Source: Methanobrevibacter sp. | GTDB taxonomy: Archaea > Methanobacteriota > Methanobacteria > Methanobacteriales > Methanobacteriaceae | NCBI RefSeq assembly: GCF_017406825.1 | Contig: NZ_JAFQXT010000017.1 | Span: 1-64,000, forward strand | Direction: 5' to 3' | Length of the DNA stretch: 64,000 nt | Shown: positions 26,995 to 35,307 of the stretch, piece by piece | How the letters are laid out: every line of letters begins with the position of its first letter | How positions within the stretch are numbered: position 1 is the first letter of the stretch | Notes under the pieces: model-generated | The model's database searches: none | What the model was told of the DNA's origin: nothing | The model's input: only the letters and a program-made list of their open reading frames with translations | Translations under genes and position numbers: made by a program

Positions 26995-28017
26995 TTATTC
27001 ATCACCCGGGATAAACTCCTTTCTGTAATTATCAAGAACTGCATAAGTTATTCCTAAAATTAAAGGACCCACTATAAAACCGACAATTCCGTAAACAAGA
27101 GGCCCTGATAAGAATCCGATTAACAGGATTAATGGATGGATATCTGCATAATGGCTTGATAATGCCGGTCTGATGTACATATCCACAGTACTTAAGAAAA
27201 ATCCGAAAAGCAGAACCACGATTGCCCTTGGGTAATTGCCTGAAAGGACATCGATGAAAAATAGAATCCAATAAATTGGCCATGGCCCGAATACAGGAAT
27301 CAGCTGTAGAATGCCTGTAATAACACCTAGAAATACTCCATATGGATATCCCAGTACAGTATAACCTATCGCAGCAAATATTCCTATTATTACGGATGTC
27401 AGGAAGTGTCCGTAGAATATGCTTCTTAAAACATCCTTGATCGCTTCAATGGTGGTGTCGAAGAAATGTTTTGAATCCGCAGGAACAAATGACATGATGA
27501 AGTTCAGACATTTATCCCCGTCACGGGCAAAGTAAAACACTGAACAGAATAGGATAAACAAGTCTAGAACAATATTCATCAGACTGCTTAAGAATTTAAC
27601 AAGATAATTTAAGATATAGCCTCCAATTTCCTGAATGGATGAAGAAATGGATGCGGATAATGAATGCACATCCAGGTTTAAAGGAATATATGTGGTTATT
27701 GCGGTTATGGAACTGCTGACATCAGCATAAGTATTGGATGCCAAAATCAAAGATACCAATCCCACCAGTTCTATTGCAATATAGGCAAATAATATGATTA
27801 AAGGAATTAAAACAATTATCATTGCAAGAATAATTGAAATGGAATTGTACTTTAATTTGGATTGGATGTTGCGGGCTACCGGACGAACACCATAAGCAAG
27901 TATTGCGCCTAAAACCACCATATTTAAGACTGGGAACATGAAAATCAGTGAAACGATTAATAAGAATATCACCAATAAAAGTGGCGGGGTCAAGTGCTTT
28001 TCAATATTTATTCCCAT
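26995..28017 (-). CDS. AI-2E family (PerM-like) membrane transporter
   Basis: 340 aa with about seven to eight hydrophobic segments, including the conserved tail GFLSGPLVYGIVGFIVGPLILG. The family was named for autoinducer-2 export; other members are Na+/H+ antiporters. The substrate here cannot be inferred. It is in a minus-strand run: pyrD, pyrK, this gene, polB1, with 16 bp to pyrK and no gap to polB1. Confidence 0.85.
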   Translation of the reverse strand: MGINIEKHLTPPLLLVIFLLIVSLIFMFPVLNMVVLGAILAYGVRPVARNIQSKLKYNSISIILAMIIVLIPLIILFAYIAIELVGLVSLILASNTYADVSSSITAITTYIPLNLDVHSLSASISSSIQEIGGYILNYLVKFLSSLMNIVLDLFILFCSVFYFARDGDKCLNFIMSFVPADSKHFFDTTIEAIKDVLRSIFYGHFLTSVIIGIFAAIGYTVLGYPYGVFLGVITGILQLIPVFGPWPIYWILFFIDVLSGNYPRAIVVLLFGFFLSTVDMYIRPALSSHYADIHPLILLIGFLSGPLVYGIVGFIVGPLILGITYAVLDNYRKEFIPGDE

Positions 28018-28033
28018 TTCATCAATCCCTAAT

Positions 28034-28831
28034 TTAGTATTTTACACCGGAAGCGTCTCTTCTGTATTTGGCAAATTCTGTGATCTTTTCTATCTTATCG
28101 TTTTCAAAAACAGGCCCTTCCACACATATTCTCCATCCCTCGCTGTCGACACAGCACTGGCCACACACTCCAAGTGCGCATTTCATATATCTTTCAAGAG
28201 AATACTGGCCGGGTATTGAAGAAGATTCAAGGATTTCAAATATTCCCTTCATCATTATTTCAGGACCGCATACAAATGCATAATCGTAAGTTGAACTTTC
28301 AAGCAAACCGCTTAGACAATCTGTCGCAAATCCTTTGAATCCGAAACTTCCGTCATCAGTGCATGCATGAACATCAACACCGGATTTTTCCAAAGAGTCT
28401 ATGAACAGCAATTCGTCCTTTGTTTGAGCAGCGGAAATGACTTCAACCTCATTACTTTTGGCCAAATCGGTTGCAATAGCATTGACAGGAGCCATACCCA
28501 CTCCACCCCCTATTGCGATAATCCGTTTGTCCTTGAAAGTATTGTCAAAACCGTTGCCGTAACTGCCTCTGACACCTATCAGGTCTCCGGCTTCAAGTTC
28601 ATGGAGCTGGGAAGTGAATTCCCCGATATTCTTTACGGTTATTGCAAGTTCGTCATCATTAATCTGTGATATGGACATTGGCTTTTCATTTTTGAAATTC
28701 CAAATCATTAGAAACTCGCCGGGATTAGGTTTTCCGAGTTTATCAAAATCCCAATTGAATTTGAATGTCTTGATTGTAGGAGTTTCAGTGATTATTTCTT
28801 TAATTTCAACGATTTTTGGCTCATTGATCAT
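28034..28831 (-). CDS. pyrK: Dihydroorotate dehydrogenase electron-transfer subunit
   Basis: About 265 aa. An FAD-binding ferredoxin-reductase-type domain (KPMSIS flavin motif; GGGVGMAPV NAD-binding motif) precedes a C-terminal [2Fe-2S] site (CALGVCGQCCVD...C). With PyrD it forms the NAD-dependent type 1B enzyme of pyrimidine synthesis. The reading frame extends upstream to 28897, but the ATG at 28831 (MINEPKI) fits the family and has GGTGGGG before it. It overlaps the end of pyrD by 11 bp, indicating translational coupling. Confidence 0.9.
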   Translation of the reverse strand: MINEPKIVEIKEIITETPTIKTFKFNWDFDKLGKPNPGEFLMIWNFKNEKPMSISQINDDELAITVKNIGEFTSQLHELEAGDLIGVRGSYGNGFDNTFKDKRIIAIGGGVGMAPVNAIATDLAKSNEVEVISAAQTKDELLFIDSLEKSGVDVHACTDDGSFGFKGFATDCLSGLLESSTYDYAFVCGPEIMMKGIFEILESSSIPGQYSLERYMKCALGVCGQCCVDSEGWRICVEGPVFENDKIEKITEFAKYRRDASGVKY

Positions 28832-29729
28832 GTGCAATCCCCACCATTTCGTCAATTGAATTATAACCTTTTTCCGCCATGAAAGTTTCCAGGCCACTGT
28901 TGATTTTACTGAACACGTCTACACCTTCATCCATGATTGCTGTACCGATCTGGACCGCGCGGGCTCCGGCGAAAATGAATTCCACAACATCTTCATAAGT
29001 GTATACTCCTCCTACACCGATCAGAGGTATGTCAACAGCCTCATAAACCGAATACACATTGCGTATTGCAATTGGCTTGATGGCTTTGCCGCTCATTCCG
29101 CCAAATCTATTTGACAAAACAGGCTTTGCAACATCAATATTGATTTTCATCCCAGGACCTAAAGTGTTGATTAAGGAAATGCAATCGGCACCTGCATCTT
29201 CACAGGTTTTTGCAATTTCGGTTATGTCCGTTACATTAGGGGTTAATTTGGCAATTATAGGCACATCTGCCGCATCTTTAGAAGCTGAAACGATTGTATG
29301 GGACAAATCGCAGCTCTGACCAATGGATGCGCCATAACCGTCCATCGCATGAGGGCAAGAGATATTCAGCTCAATCATGTCGACAAGGCCCTGCACTTCA
29401 CTGACAAGTGTTGAAAATTCGTCCGGTGTTGCACCGTAAATTGAAGCGATGACAACATTGTTTTCCCTTTCGATTTTCTTCAGTTCCTCTTTGAAATTTT
29501 CAACACCCGGATTTGAAAGGCCTATTGCATTGAGGATTCCCCCATCGACGGCAACTGTTGTAGGGTTGACATATCCCGGATGAGGATTTAGTGAAAATGA
29601 CTTGGATACAACTCCTCCTGCACCGGATTTTAAAATCCAGTTCATTGATGAAGCATTGCTTCCCATAATGCCTGCCGCCAGCATCAAAGGATTTCGAAAT
29701 TCCACTCCGCAAATATTTGTTTTCAACAT
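28821..29729 (-). CDS. pyrD: Dihydroorotate dehydrogenase, catalytic subunit (type 1B)
   Basis: 302 aa TIM barrel with FMN site. It has AAGIMGSNAS, LNISCPHAMDGYG (active-site Cys loop) and IGVGGVYTYED. Oxidises dihydroorotate to orotate, passing electrons to PyrK. First gene of the minus-strand operon pyrD-pyrK-permease-polB1. It starts 24 bp after the end of the coiled-coil gene on the same strand. Confidence 0.94.
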   Translation of the reverse strand: MLKTNICGVEFRNPLMLAAGIMGSNASSMNWILKSGAGGVVSKSFSLNPHPGYVNPTTVAVDGGILNAIGLSNPGVENFKEELKKIERENNVVIASIYGATPDEFSTLVSEVQGLVDMIELNISCPHAMDGYGASIGQSCDLSHTIVSASKDAADVPIIAKLTPNVTDITEIAKTCEDAGADCISLINTLGPGMKINIDVAKPVLSNRFGGMSGKAIKPIAIRNVYSVYEAVDIPLIGVGGVYTYEDVVEFIFAGARAVQIGTAIMDEGVDVFSKINSGLETFMAEKGYNSIDEMVGIAHDQ

Positions 29730-29753
29730 AATATCAACTTTGTATTTAATTGT

Positions 29754-30293
29754 TTAACTAGTTTTTGTAAATTTATCAATTATTTCCTGATATTTTTCGT
29801 TTTGTAGTTTTAAACTGATAATATTGGTTTTATTGGATTTCACCATTTCTTCATTGGCTTTGGTTAGATTATTTATTATTTCATCCTGCTTTTCGATGAT
29901 TGAATCCTTTTGGGACAGCAAATCATCATAGGTTTTAGAGATTTTTCTAAGCTGTATTTCCAGCTCTTCAGAGTTTGACTTGACCTGAACCTTATAATCG
30001 TCAATCAATGACCTCAAATATCTGACCTGATCCTGTTTGTCCTCTATGATTTCATCCTTTTGCTTGATGTTTTCCTGCAAGTCATCCAATTCCTTAATGT
30101 GTGCCTTATCGTAATCTATCTTAGTGTCAAGCTTATCTTCCAAATTCTTCTTTTCATATTTGAGCTTGGTGGAGTACAGCTTCAGCTTGTTGATCTCCTC
30201 ATTTTTCGCATCCAACTCCATCGACAACTCATCGATTTCCGCATTTTTGAGTTCAATCTCATTTTTCAAATCTCTAAAACTTTGCTTTGACAT
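29754..30293 (-). CDS. Coiled-coil protein of unknown function
   Basis: 179 aa, almost entirely heptad-repeat alpha helix (about residues 5-170), rich in Lys, Glu, Asp and Ile and with no Cys, Trp or Pro. There is no signal peptide or membrane segment. I recognise no family. It could be a scaffold or tether protein. It is divergent from nop5 with 64 bp between starts and lies upstream of pyrD. No function can be claimed. Confidence 0.75.
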   Translation of the reverse strand: MSKQSFRDLKNEIELKNAEIDELSMELDAKNEEINKLKLYSTKLKYEKKNLEDKLDTKIDYDKAHIKELDDLQENIKQKDEIIEDKQDQVRYLRSLIDDYKVQVKSNSEELEIQLRKISKTYDDLLSQKDSIIEKQDEIINNLTKANEEMVKSNKTNIISLKLQNEKYQEIIDKFTKTS

Positions 30294-30357
30294 AATATTA
30301 ATAGTTTAAATTTCATCATAAAAATACTTATTAAAAATAAAATGAATAAATTATTGC

Positions 30358-31509
30358 ATGGAATGTTATATTACTTATTGTGTCAAAGGATTCTATGCTT
30401 TTAATGATGAAAATGAGCTGATTTGTGAGAAATTATTTCCCGAAGATGAGATAATCAACAGACTGGCTGAAATTGATGACAAACAAATTGTAAAAGAGGA
30501 ATTGGACATCATCAACGAAGTCGATGCATCTTATGATAAAATCATAATTGAATCAAATAAAAGATTATCCGATTATGACAGCGATAAAATCAGCATCCAA
30601 ACCCCAAATCAGGCAGGAGAGTATTTGAGAAGCAATTATGAGAAGTTTGGTTTGGACGATGATGAATTGAGCAATATCTATCAGAATTTTGCAATATATA
30701 AAATCAAGAAGGAATCTGCAAGCGAAGACAGGCATCTGATTCAGGCCGTCAATTCCATTGATGAGATTGATGAAAGCATTTCCAAATTGATTGAGAGAAT
30801 TCGCGAATGGTATGCATTGTATTTTCCTGAAATGGACGTTATCAAAAACAATGAAACCTACATCAAACTAATCTCCCAAAACAAGACAAAAGAAGAAATT
30901 TTAAAAGCAAAGCCTGAAGCATTCCCGCAGGATATTATTGATTTGGAGGAGGACATCAATCCATTAGACTTGGAAATAATGAATGATTATGCAAAATCCA
31001 TCTATGAACTCCAAAAATCAAGGAAAAATATTGAAGAGTATATTGACAATAAGATGGAAAGCATTGCACCGAATTTAAGGTTATTGGTCGGATCCACATT
31101 AGGCGCCAAATTAATATCACATGCCGGAGGAATTAAAAGGCTTGCGATGTATCCTTCAAGTACCGTTCAGATAATGGGTGCTGAAAAAGCGTTGTTCAGG
31201 CATTTGAAAAGCGGAGACAGACCTCCCAAATATGGTCTGATTTATCAGCATCCCCAAGTCCGTGGCGCAAAATGGTGGAATCGTGGGAAAATAGCCCGGA
31301 TGTTGGCCGGCAAAATATCCCTGGCCGTGAGACGGGACGTATTTACTAAAACTATCGGTGAGAATGTTGCTGAAGAGTTTAAGCAGAAAGTTGAAGAAAT
31401 AGAAAAAAGCAATCCTTTTCCAACTAAAACAACCAAAAAACGAAAAGAAGAAAACTCAAAAGGGAAAAATAAGAAGAGAAAAGGTAAGAAAAAAAGGAAG
31501 AGGAGATAG
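30358..31509 (+). CDS. nop5: C/D-box RNP core protein Nop5
   Basis: 383 aa. An N-terminal fibrillarin-binding domain (about 1-110), coiled coil (about 115-250) and the Nop domain with SHAGGIKRLAMYPSSTVQIMGAEKALFRHL (key part GAEKALF, about 275-285) that grips L7Ae-bound k-turns. The C-terminal tail (from about 350) is very basic (KKRKGKKKRKRR). With fibrillarin (next gene) and L7Ae it builds the box C/D 2'-O-methylation complex. A TTATTAAAAATA box about 25 bp before the ATG and no ribosome-binding site suggest a leaderless message. Confidence 0.95.
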   Translation: MECYITYCVKGFYAFNDENELICEKLFPEDEIINRLAEIDDKQIVKEELDIINEVDASYDKIIIESNKRLSDYDSDKISIQTPNQAGEYLRSNYEKFGLDDDELSNIYQNFAIYKIKKESASEDRHLIQAVNSIDEIDESISKLIERIREWYALYFPEMDVIKNNETYIKLISQNKTKEEILKAKPEAFPQDIIDLEEDINPLDLEIMNDYAKSIYELQKSRKNIEEYIDNKMESIAPNLRLLVGSTLGAKLISHAGGIKRLAMYPSSTVQIMGAEKALFRHLKSGDRPPKYGLIYQHPQVRGAKWWNRGKIARMLAGKISLAVRRDVFTKTIGENVAEEFKQKVEEIEKSNPFPTKTTKKRKEENSKGKNKKRKGKKKRKRR

Positions 31510-31512
31510 GTC

Positions 31513-32154
31513 ATGAAAGTTTATTTTAAAGATGGAAATGTTGCAACCAAAAATTTAACTCCAGGGATATCAGTTTATGGTGAAGAATTAATTCGAGAGG
31601 ATGAAGAATATAGAATTTGGAATCCCCGACGTTCAAAATTGGCAGCAGCTCTCTTAAATGGATTGGAAAATTTGGAGCTTGAGGACACCTCAAAAGTCCT
31701 ATACCTTGGTGCTTCAACCGGGACAACTGTTTCACATATTTCAGACATTGTAATCAATGGTAGAGTATATGCCGTTGAGTTTTCACCCACCACGGCTAAA
31801 AAATTAGTGCAACTTTCACGCCAAAGGCTTAATATTGCTCCGATTTTAGGTGATGCAACCAAACCTAAAGGATATCTGAATATAGTCGAAAAATCGGATT
31901 TGGTATACTGCGATGTCGCCCAACCGACACAGACAGAACTGTTCATGAGAAACATGAATTTGTTTGGAAAGGATAATGGTTTAGGTCTTTTAATGATTAA
32001 AGCCAGAAGTATTGATGTTGTACAAAAGCCTAAAAAGGTTTTCAAGGAACAAGAACAGAAATTGAAAGAGAAAGGTTTTAAAATTATTGAAAAAGTGAAA
32101 CTGGAACCTTACGAAAAAGACCATATTGCATTGCTTGTAGAAAAAAATTTTTAA
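31513..32154 (+). CDS. flpA: Fibrillarin-like rRNA/tRNA 2'-O-methyltransferase
   Basis: 213 aa. It has NPRRSKLAAALLNG, the SAM motif YLGASTGTTVSHISD (about 64) and VYAVEFSP, normal archaeal fibrillarin features. It is the methyltransferase of the box C/D RNP. It starts four bases after the nop5 stop with AGGAGAT as ribosome-binding site, so the pair is an operon. An A/T run (TTTTTAAAAAAAA) at the stop is the only terminator-like signal. Confidence 0.95.
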   Translation: MKVYFKDGNVATKNLTPGISVYGEELIREDEEYRIWNPRRSKLAAALLNGLENLELEDTSKVLYLGASTGTTVSHISDIVINGRVYAVEFSPTTAKKLVQLSRQRLNIAPILGDATKPKGYLNIVEKSDLVYCDVAQPTQTELFMRNMNLFGKDNGLGLLMIKARSIDVVQKPKKVFKEQEQKLKEKGFKIIEKVKLEPYEKDHIALLVEKNF

Positions 32155-32807
32155 AAAAAATACATAGTTTTCACAACAGAATTTGTAAAAAAAATGGCTG
32201 TGAGAAACTTAAAAAATTACTACAAAAAACGCGAAAAAGTATTACTTAGATACCTTTTTATACTATGAAATTAAAAATAATAAATGCTAATGCAAATAAA
32301 ATAAAAGTTCATTGAAACGGCCTTTAGGTTGATTCACTCTATTAATCACTCCATTTAACTCTAGCCTAAAGGCATGAACTTATTTTTTAAAATAACTGAT
32401 TTTAAAAAAACTTTTTTTTCGAGATTGATTTAAAGCATTTTAATCAAAAAAGTATTACTCAAATGAGCTTATTATTGCCTATGGATTTGTGGATTTTACC
32501 AAAAATTTAAACTGTTTGAACTTAAGGCATGAAGTTAGTTTTACACCAACTATAAAATTACAATCAAAAAACAAAATTAGTATAGAAATATTATGATGAA
32601 ATAGGCCATCCACAAATTAATTTAGTCATGCCAAATTTTTTTAACACATGCAACGGAGAGGTTGGAAAATTAATTCAATTATATGGATTTTAAACCTGAT
32701 AAAATTAATATCTGCACAATGAACTTATCAAATAATTATGCATAAATTAAATAAAAATAATATGTTAGAAAAAAATAAACCAATCTTGATGGGATAGATA
32801 GATGAAC
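32155..32807. other. Gene-free 653-bp stretch between flpA and coaB
   Basis: No credible reading frame on either strand. It contains a TATA-like box TTTTTATACTATG (about 32255-32267), the hairpin at 32305-32381, a weaker copy of its right arm (AAGGCATGAAGTT near 32524), and a perfect 10-bp inverted pair ATTTGTGGAT (32485-32494) / ATCCACAAAT (32608-32617). I see no tRNA or known RNA in it. Confidence 0.6.
32286..32390 (+). ncRNA. Candidate structured RNA 3 (bipartite hairpin)
   Basis: AAGTTCAT (32305-32312) pairs with ATGAACTT (32374-32381) and GCCTTTAGG (32320-32328) pairs with CCTAAAGGC (32365-32373). The two right arms are contiguous while the left arms are separated by a seven-base bulge (TGAAACG). 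The 17 perfect pairs are GC-rich for this genome. A TATA-like box lies about 26 bp before the suggested start, and TTATTTTTT follows. Strand follows the TATA box and is uncertain. It might instead be a DNA element. Confidence 0.45.
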
Positions 32808-33452
32808 TTATAATTTTTTGGAGATTACATCAAATATGCATTTTGCAATTTCCCTTTTCGAAGCCAAAGGTATTGTTAAAACATCCTCATCGACAAGCAA
32901 CACCTCATTCTTATCCGATCCGAAATGACAATTGTCATTGGAAATGTCATTTGCCACCACCAAGTCAGTACCGGCATTTTCAATCTGTCTTCGGGCACAT
33001 TCAATCATTTCAGATTTTGAAATATTGAACTCCGCCTTGAACCCGACCAAAAATATATCCGGATTGATTTTTTTAATCTGACGGATAATCTTTGTTGTTG
33101 GCTTCAGGTTTAAAAACAGCGAACTTGAAGAATCGATTTTATTGTCGGATTTCTTTCGAAACTCAAAATCAGAAACCGCAGCTGCAGATATGAAAATGTC
33201 AAAATCGGATATTAAATCTAAAATCACATCATTCATCTCATTGCTGGTTTCAACATGAATGACATTAAAAACAGATGGAATCTCAACACTGACCTTGGCT
33301 ACGACTAATGTCAAGTCAGCACCGCGGATATATGCTTCACGAGCAAGAGCCAATCCCATCTTACCTGAGGATTTGTTTGTAATACCCCTTACAGAATCAA
33401 TGGGCTCATAAGTCCCCCCAAGACTTATTAAAATCTTTTTGCCTTTAATCAT
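32808..33452 (-). CDS. coaB: Phosphopantothenate-cysteine ligase
   Basis: 214 aa. It has LISLGGTYEPIDSVRGITNKSSGKMG, the nucleotide-binding start of CoaB, then SAAVSDF, NLKPTTKI, GFKAE and VANDIS. It couples cysteine to 4'-phosphopantothenate in CoA synthesis. In most archaea this domain is the C-terminal half of a fused CoaBC protein. Here it is a separate gene whose ATG starts one base after the coaC stop (TGATATG), in another frame. Confidence 0.9.
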   Translation of the reverse strand: MIKGKKILISLGGTYEPIDSVRGITNKSSGKMGLALAREAYIRGADLTLVVAKVSVEIPSVFNVIHVETSNEMNDVILDLISDFDIFISAAAVSDFEFRKKSDNKIDSSSSLFLNLKPTTKIIRQIKKINPDIFLVGFKAEFNISKSEMIECARRQIENAGTDLVVANDISNDNCHFGSDKNEVLLVDEDVLTIPLASKREIAKCIFDVISKKL

Positions 33453-33453
33453 A

Positions 33454-33963
33454 TCAATCTTTATTTAAATTAATGGTTCTTAATGATTCAAGAACAATGT
33501 CCTCTTTAGCGGGGAATTTCGCCTTGCCTTCATCCATTCTAGGCTTAATGAAAGATGCTGAACCTTCTTTTTTGATTTTATCAATGTTTTCTTTAATTGC
33601 CTCATACATTGAATCATGCATTGATGGAACAAAAATAATCGGAGTATTATGACCTTGAGCGGTAATCAATAAGGTTGAGATAGGATTATCCGCAATTTTA
33701 TAAGCAAATTTGGAAATCGTATTGGCAGTGGCAGGAGCTACAAGAATTAAATCCTCCTGTGCATACTTGACATGCTCGATCTTTCCGGTTAACTTAGTTA
33801 CAACTTCATGGCCTGTTGCAAATTCCATGGCATTCGGATGAATGATTTCACAAGCCGAATCACTCATGAAACATTTAACCTCCTCACCTTCTCTTCTAAG
33901 TTCACGTGCCAATTTAATAGATTCAGTAGCTGCAATGCTGCCTGTAACACATAATATGATCAT
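33454..33963 (-). CDS. coaC: Phosphopantothenoylcysteine decarboxylase (flavoprotein)
   Basis: 169 aa. It has the flavin-binding start ILCVTGSIAATESIKLAREL, the catalytic His region IIHPNAMEFATG, LVAPATANTISKFAYKIADN and PSMHDSMYE. It decarboxylates the product of CoaB. The protein ends at the natural linker that joins the two halves in fused CoaBC proteins, so both activities look intact. Co-transcribed with coaB. Confidence 0.9.
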   Translation of the reverse strand: MIILCVTGSIAATESIKLARELRREGEEVKCFMSDSACEIIHPNAMEFATGHEVVTKLTGKIEHVKYAQEDLILVAPATANTISKFAYKIADNPISTLLITAQGHNTPIIFVPSMHDSMYEAIKENIDKIKKEGSASFIKPRMDEGKAKFPAKEDIVLESLRTINLNKD

Positions 33964-33974
33964 AAAAAAACACC

Positions 33975-34517
33975 TTAAGTGATTTGAATATCTGATATAA
34001 TGTAATCAAATACATATAGATTTTCTTCAAACTGGTCCTGTGGAGCACTGTATAATAAAACATATGCCTGACCACCTTTTTCAAACCAAACAGCCTTATG
34101 TTCACGTTCTGTTCCATTGTCATTAGAAATATAGATGTATTCCAATGAAGTCCTATCGCCAATGACAGATTCACCGGAAGAAAGTAAAGTGAATGTCTTA
34201 TCGTGCTGCATGGATTTATAAGAAGTGTTTACAAATGAATAAAATTCCCCTTCAATAGGTTTTTTCTCGATGTTGATATTGACCTGACCTACGCCTGCAA
34301 CATCGATTGAATCCAATTTGGAGATTGCCATTATAGAATAATTTGAGGTTGCCTGGGAATAACCCCAATCTGAAGGGTAATGAATAACCAAACCTCCTTT
34401 AGATAAAGTTTGGATAGTGGTAGGCTCTTCAGAATTAGTATCTGCACTAACACTGGCTATTAAAAATGCAATCAGGATGATTGTAATAATGCTTCCCCTT
34501 AAAATTTTACCTTTCAT
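33975..34517 (-). CDS. Exported protein of unknown function
   Basis: 180 aa with a signal peptide or N-terminal anchor (KILRGSIITIILIAFLIASV, then SAD). The mature part (about 26-180) has the look of a small PsbP/DcrB-like alpha-beta domain: GGLVIHYPSDWGYSQ followed by strands and VLLYSAPQDQFEENLYVFDYIISDI. This resemblance is by eye only. It follows another membrane protein gene by 21 bp, and the two may work together at the cell surface. Confidence 0.72.
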   Translation of the reverse strand: MKGKILRGSIITIILIAFLIASVSADTNSEEPTTIQTLSKGGLVIHYPSDWGYSQATSNYSIMAISKLDSIDVAGVGQVNINIEKKPIEGEFYSFVNTSYKSMQHDKTFTLLSSGESVIGDRTSLEYIYISNDNGTEREHKAVWFEKGGQAYVLLYSAPQDQFEENLYVFDYIISDIQIT

Positions 34518-34538
34518 AATATCACCTTAAAATGGAAA

Positions 34539-35246
34539 TTATCCCTCATCGCTTCCGCCTCCATCGTCACTTCCTCCGCCGTCATCGCTTCCACCTCCAT
34601 CATCTGGAGAAGGAGAAGGTGTAGGAGTGACATCACTACTTGAATCTGAACCGGAATCAGATGATGAATCATCCGTATCAGTTGTATCCGTAGTGGTTTC
34701 CGTTGTGGTTTCAATTTCCTCTTCAACGGTCTGGTTATCATCTACAGTGACATTTTTCTGAGTATCATTTACAACGGCTACAATTTCAGGGAACGCCGTA
34801 TCTTCAACAATGGCAACCACACTGGTATCCGCAATTGTTTCGGTATCCAGATTAAATATACCATATGCGACACCCGCCGTGAATGCAATAACCAGAACCA
34901 ATATCGCTACAAATCTGAAAGTGCCACCGCTCATTGATGACTTTTTCTGTTTATTATAATTAGCATCTTCCTTTTTAGGATTAATAATATATTTCTGAAC
35001 CAAGTCTTGTTCTTGTTTTTTCTTATTTCTGGTAGGTTTACTTCTCTTTTTATCGTTTTTAGGAGCATTTGGTTTGCCCTGCATAGATCTGATTCTTCTG
35101 GTCGCTTCCAATGCATCAATAGAATTGAGCTTGTCTTCATATTTGGAACGGAAGTATCTATACTTTTCAGGTGAAATTTTGCCAGATTTGTAATCTGATT
35201 CTAAACTGCTCATTATCTGAAGAAGTTTGTCTCTTTCTTCTGTCAT
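34539..35246 (-). CDS. Single-pass membrane protein with acidic Ser/Thr/Gly repeat tail
   Basis: 235 aa. The cytoplasmic N-terminus (about 1-55) is a short helical domain (LESDYKSGKISPEKYRYF, SHOCT-like by eye), followed by a basic linker, one membrane segment (about 107-128) and an external part. That part is rich in Thr, Asp and Ser, and ends in direct repeats SDDGGG (last 20 residues). No Cys. Function unknown. It may link cytoplasmic and surface processes. Start chosen at the ATG at 35246. It is followed by the exported-protein gene. Confidence 0.72.
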   Translation of the reverse strand: MTEERDKLLQIMSSLESDYKSGKISPEKYRYFRSKYEDKLNSIDALEATRRIRSMQGKPNAPKNDKKRSKPTRNKKKQEQDLVQKYIINPKKEDANYNKQKKSSMSGGTFRFVAILVLVIAFTAGVAYGIFNLDTETIADTSVVAIVEDTAFPEIVAVVNDTQKNVTVDDNQTVEEEIETTTETTTDTTDTDDSSSDSGSDSSSDVTPTPSPSPDDGGGSDDGGGSDDGGGSDEG

Positions 35247-35307
35247 GCCTACCCTCCCCGAAAATATTATAATGTAAATTATATTTAAACATTAATTTAA
35301 ATGTTAC

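Noticed and set aside
28832-28897. N-terminal extension of pyrK to 28897
   Set aside because: Those codons lie wholly inside pyrD and are not family-like. The ATG at 28831 has a good ribosome-binding site.
32593-32599. ATGATGA, a possible C box of a C/D RNA close to nop5-flpA
   Set aside because: No CTGA D box at the normal distance and no C'/D' pair; the nearest CTGA is about 100 bases on.
32485-32617. ATTTGTGGAT / ATCCACAAAT as part of a larger RNA
   Set aside because: The arms are 113 bases apart and flanking complementary words (GCCTAT, ATAGGC) are in an order that cannot nest, so a stable single fold is unlikely.
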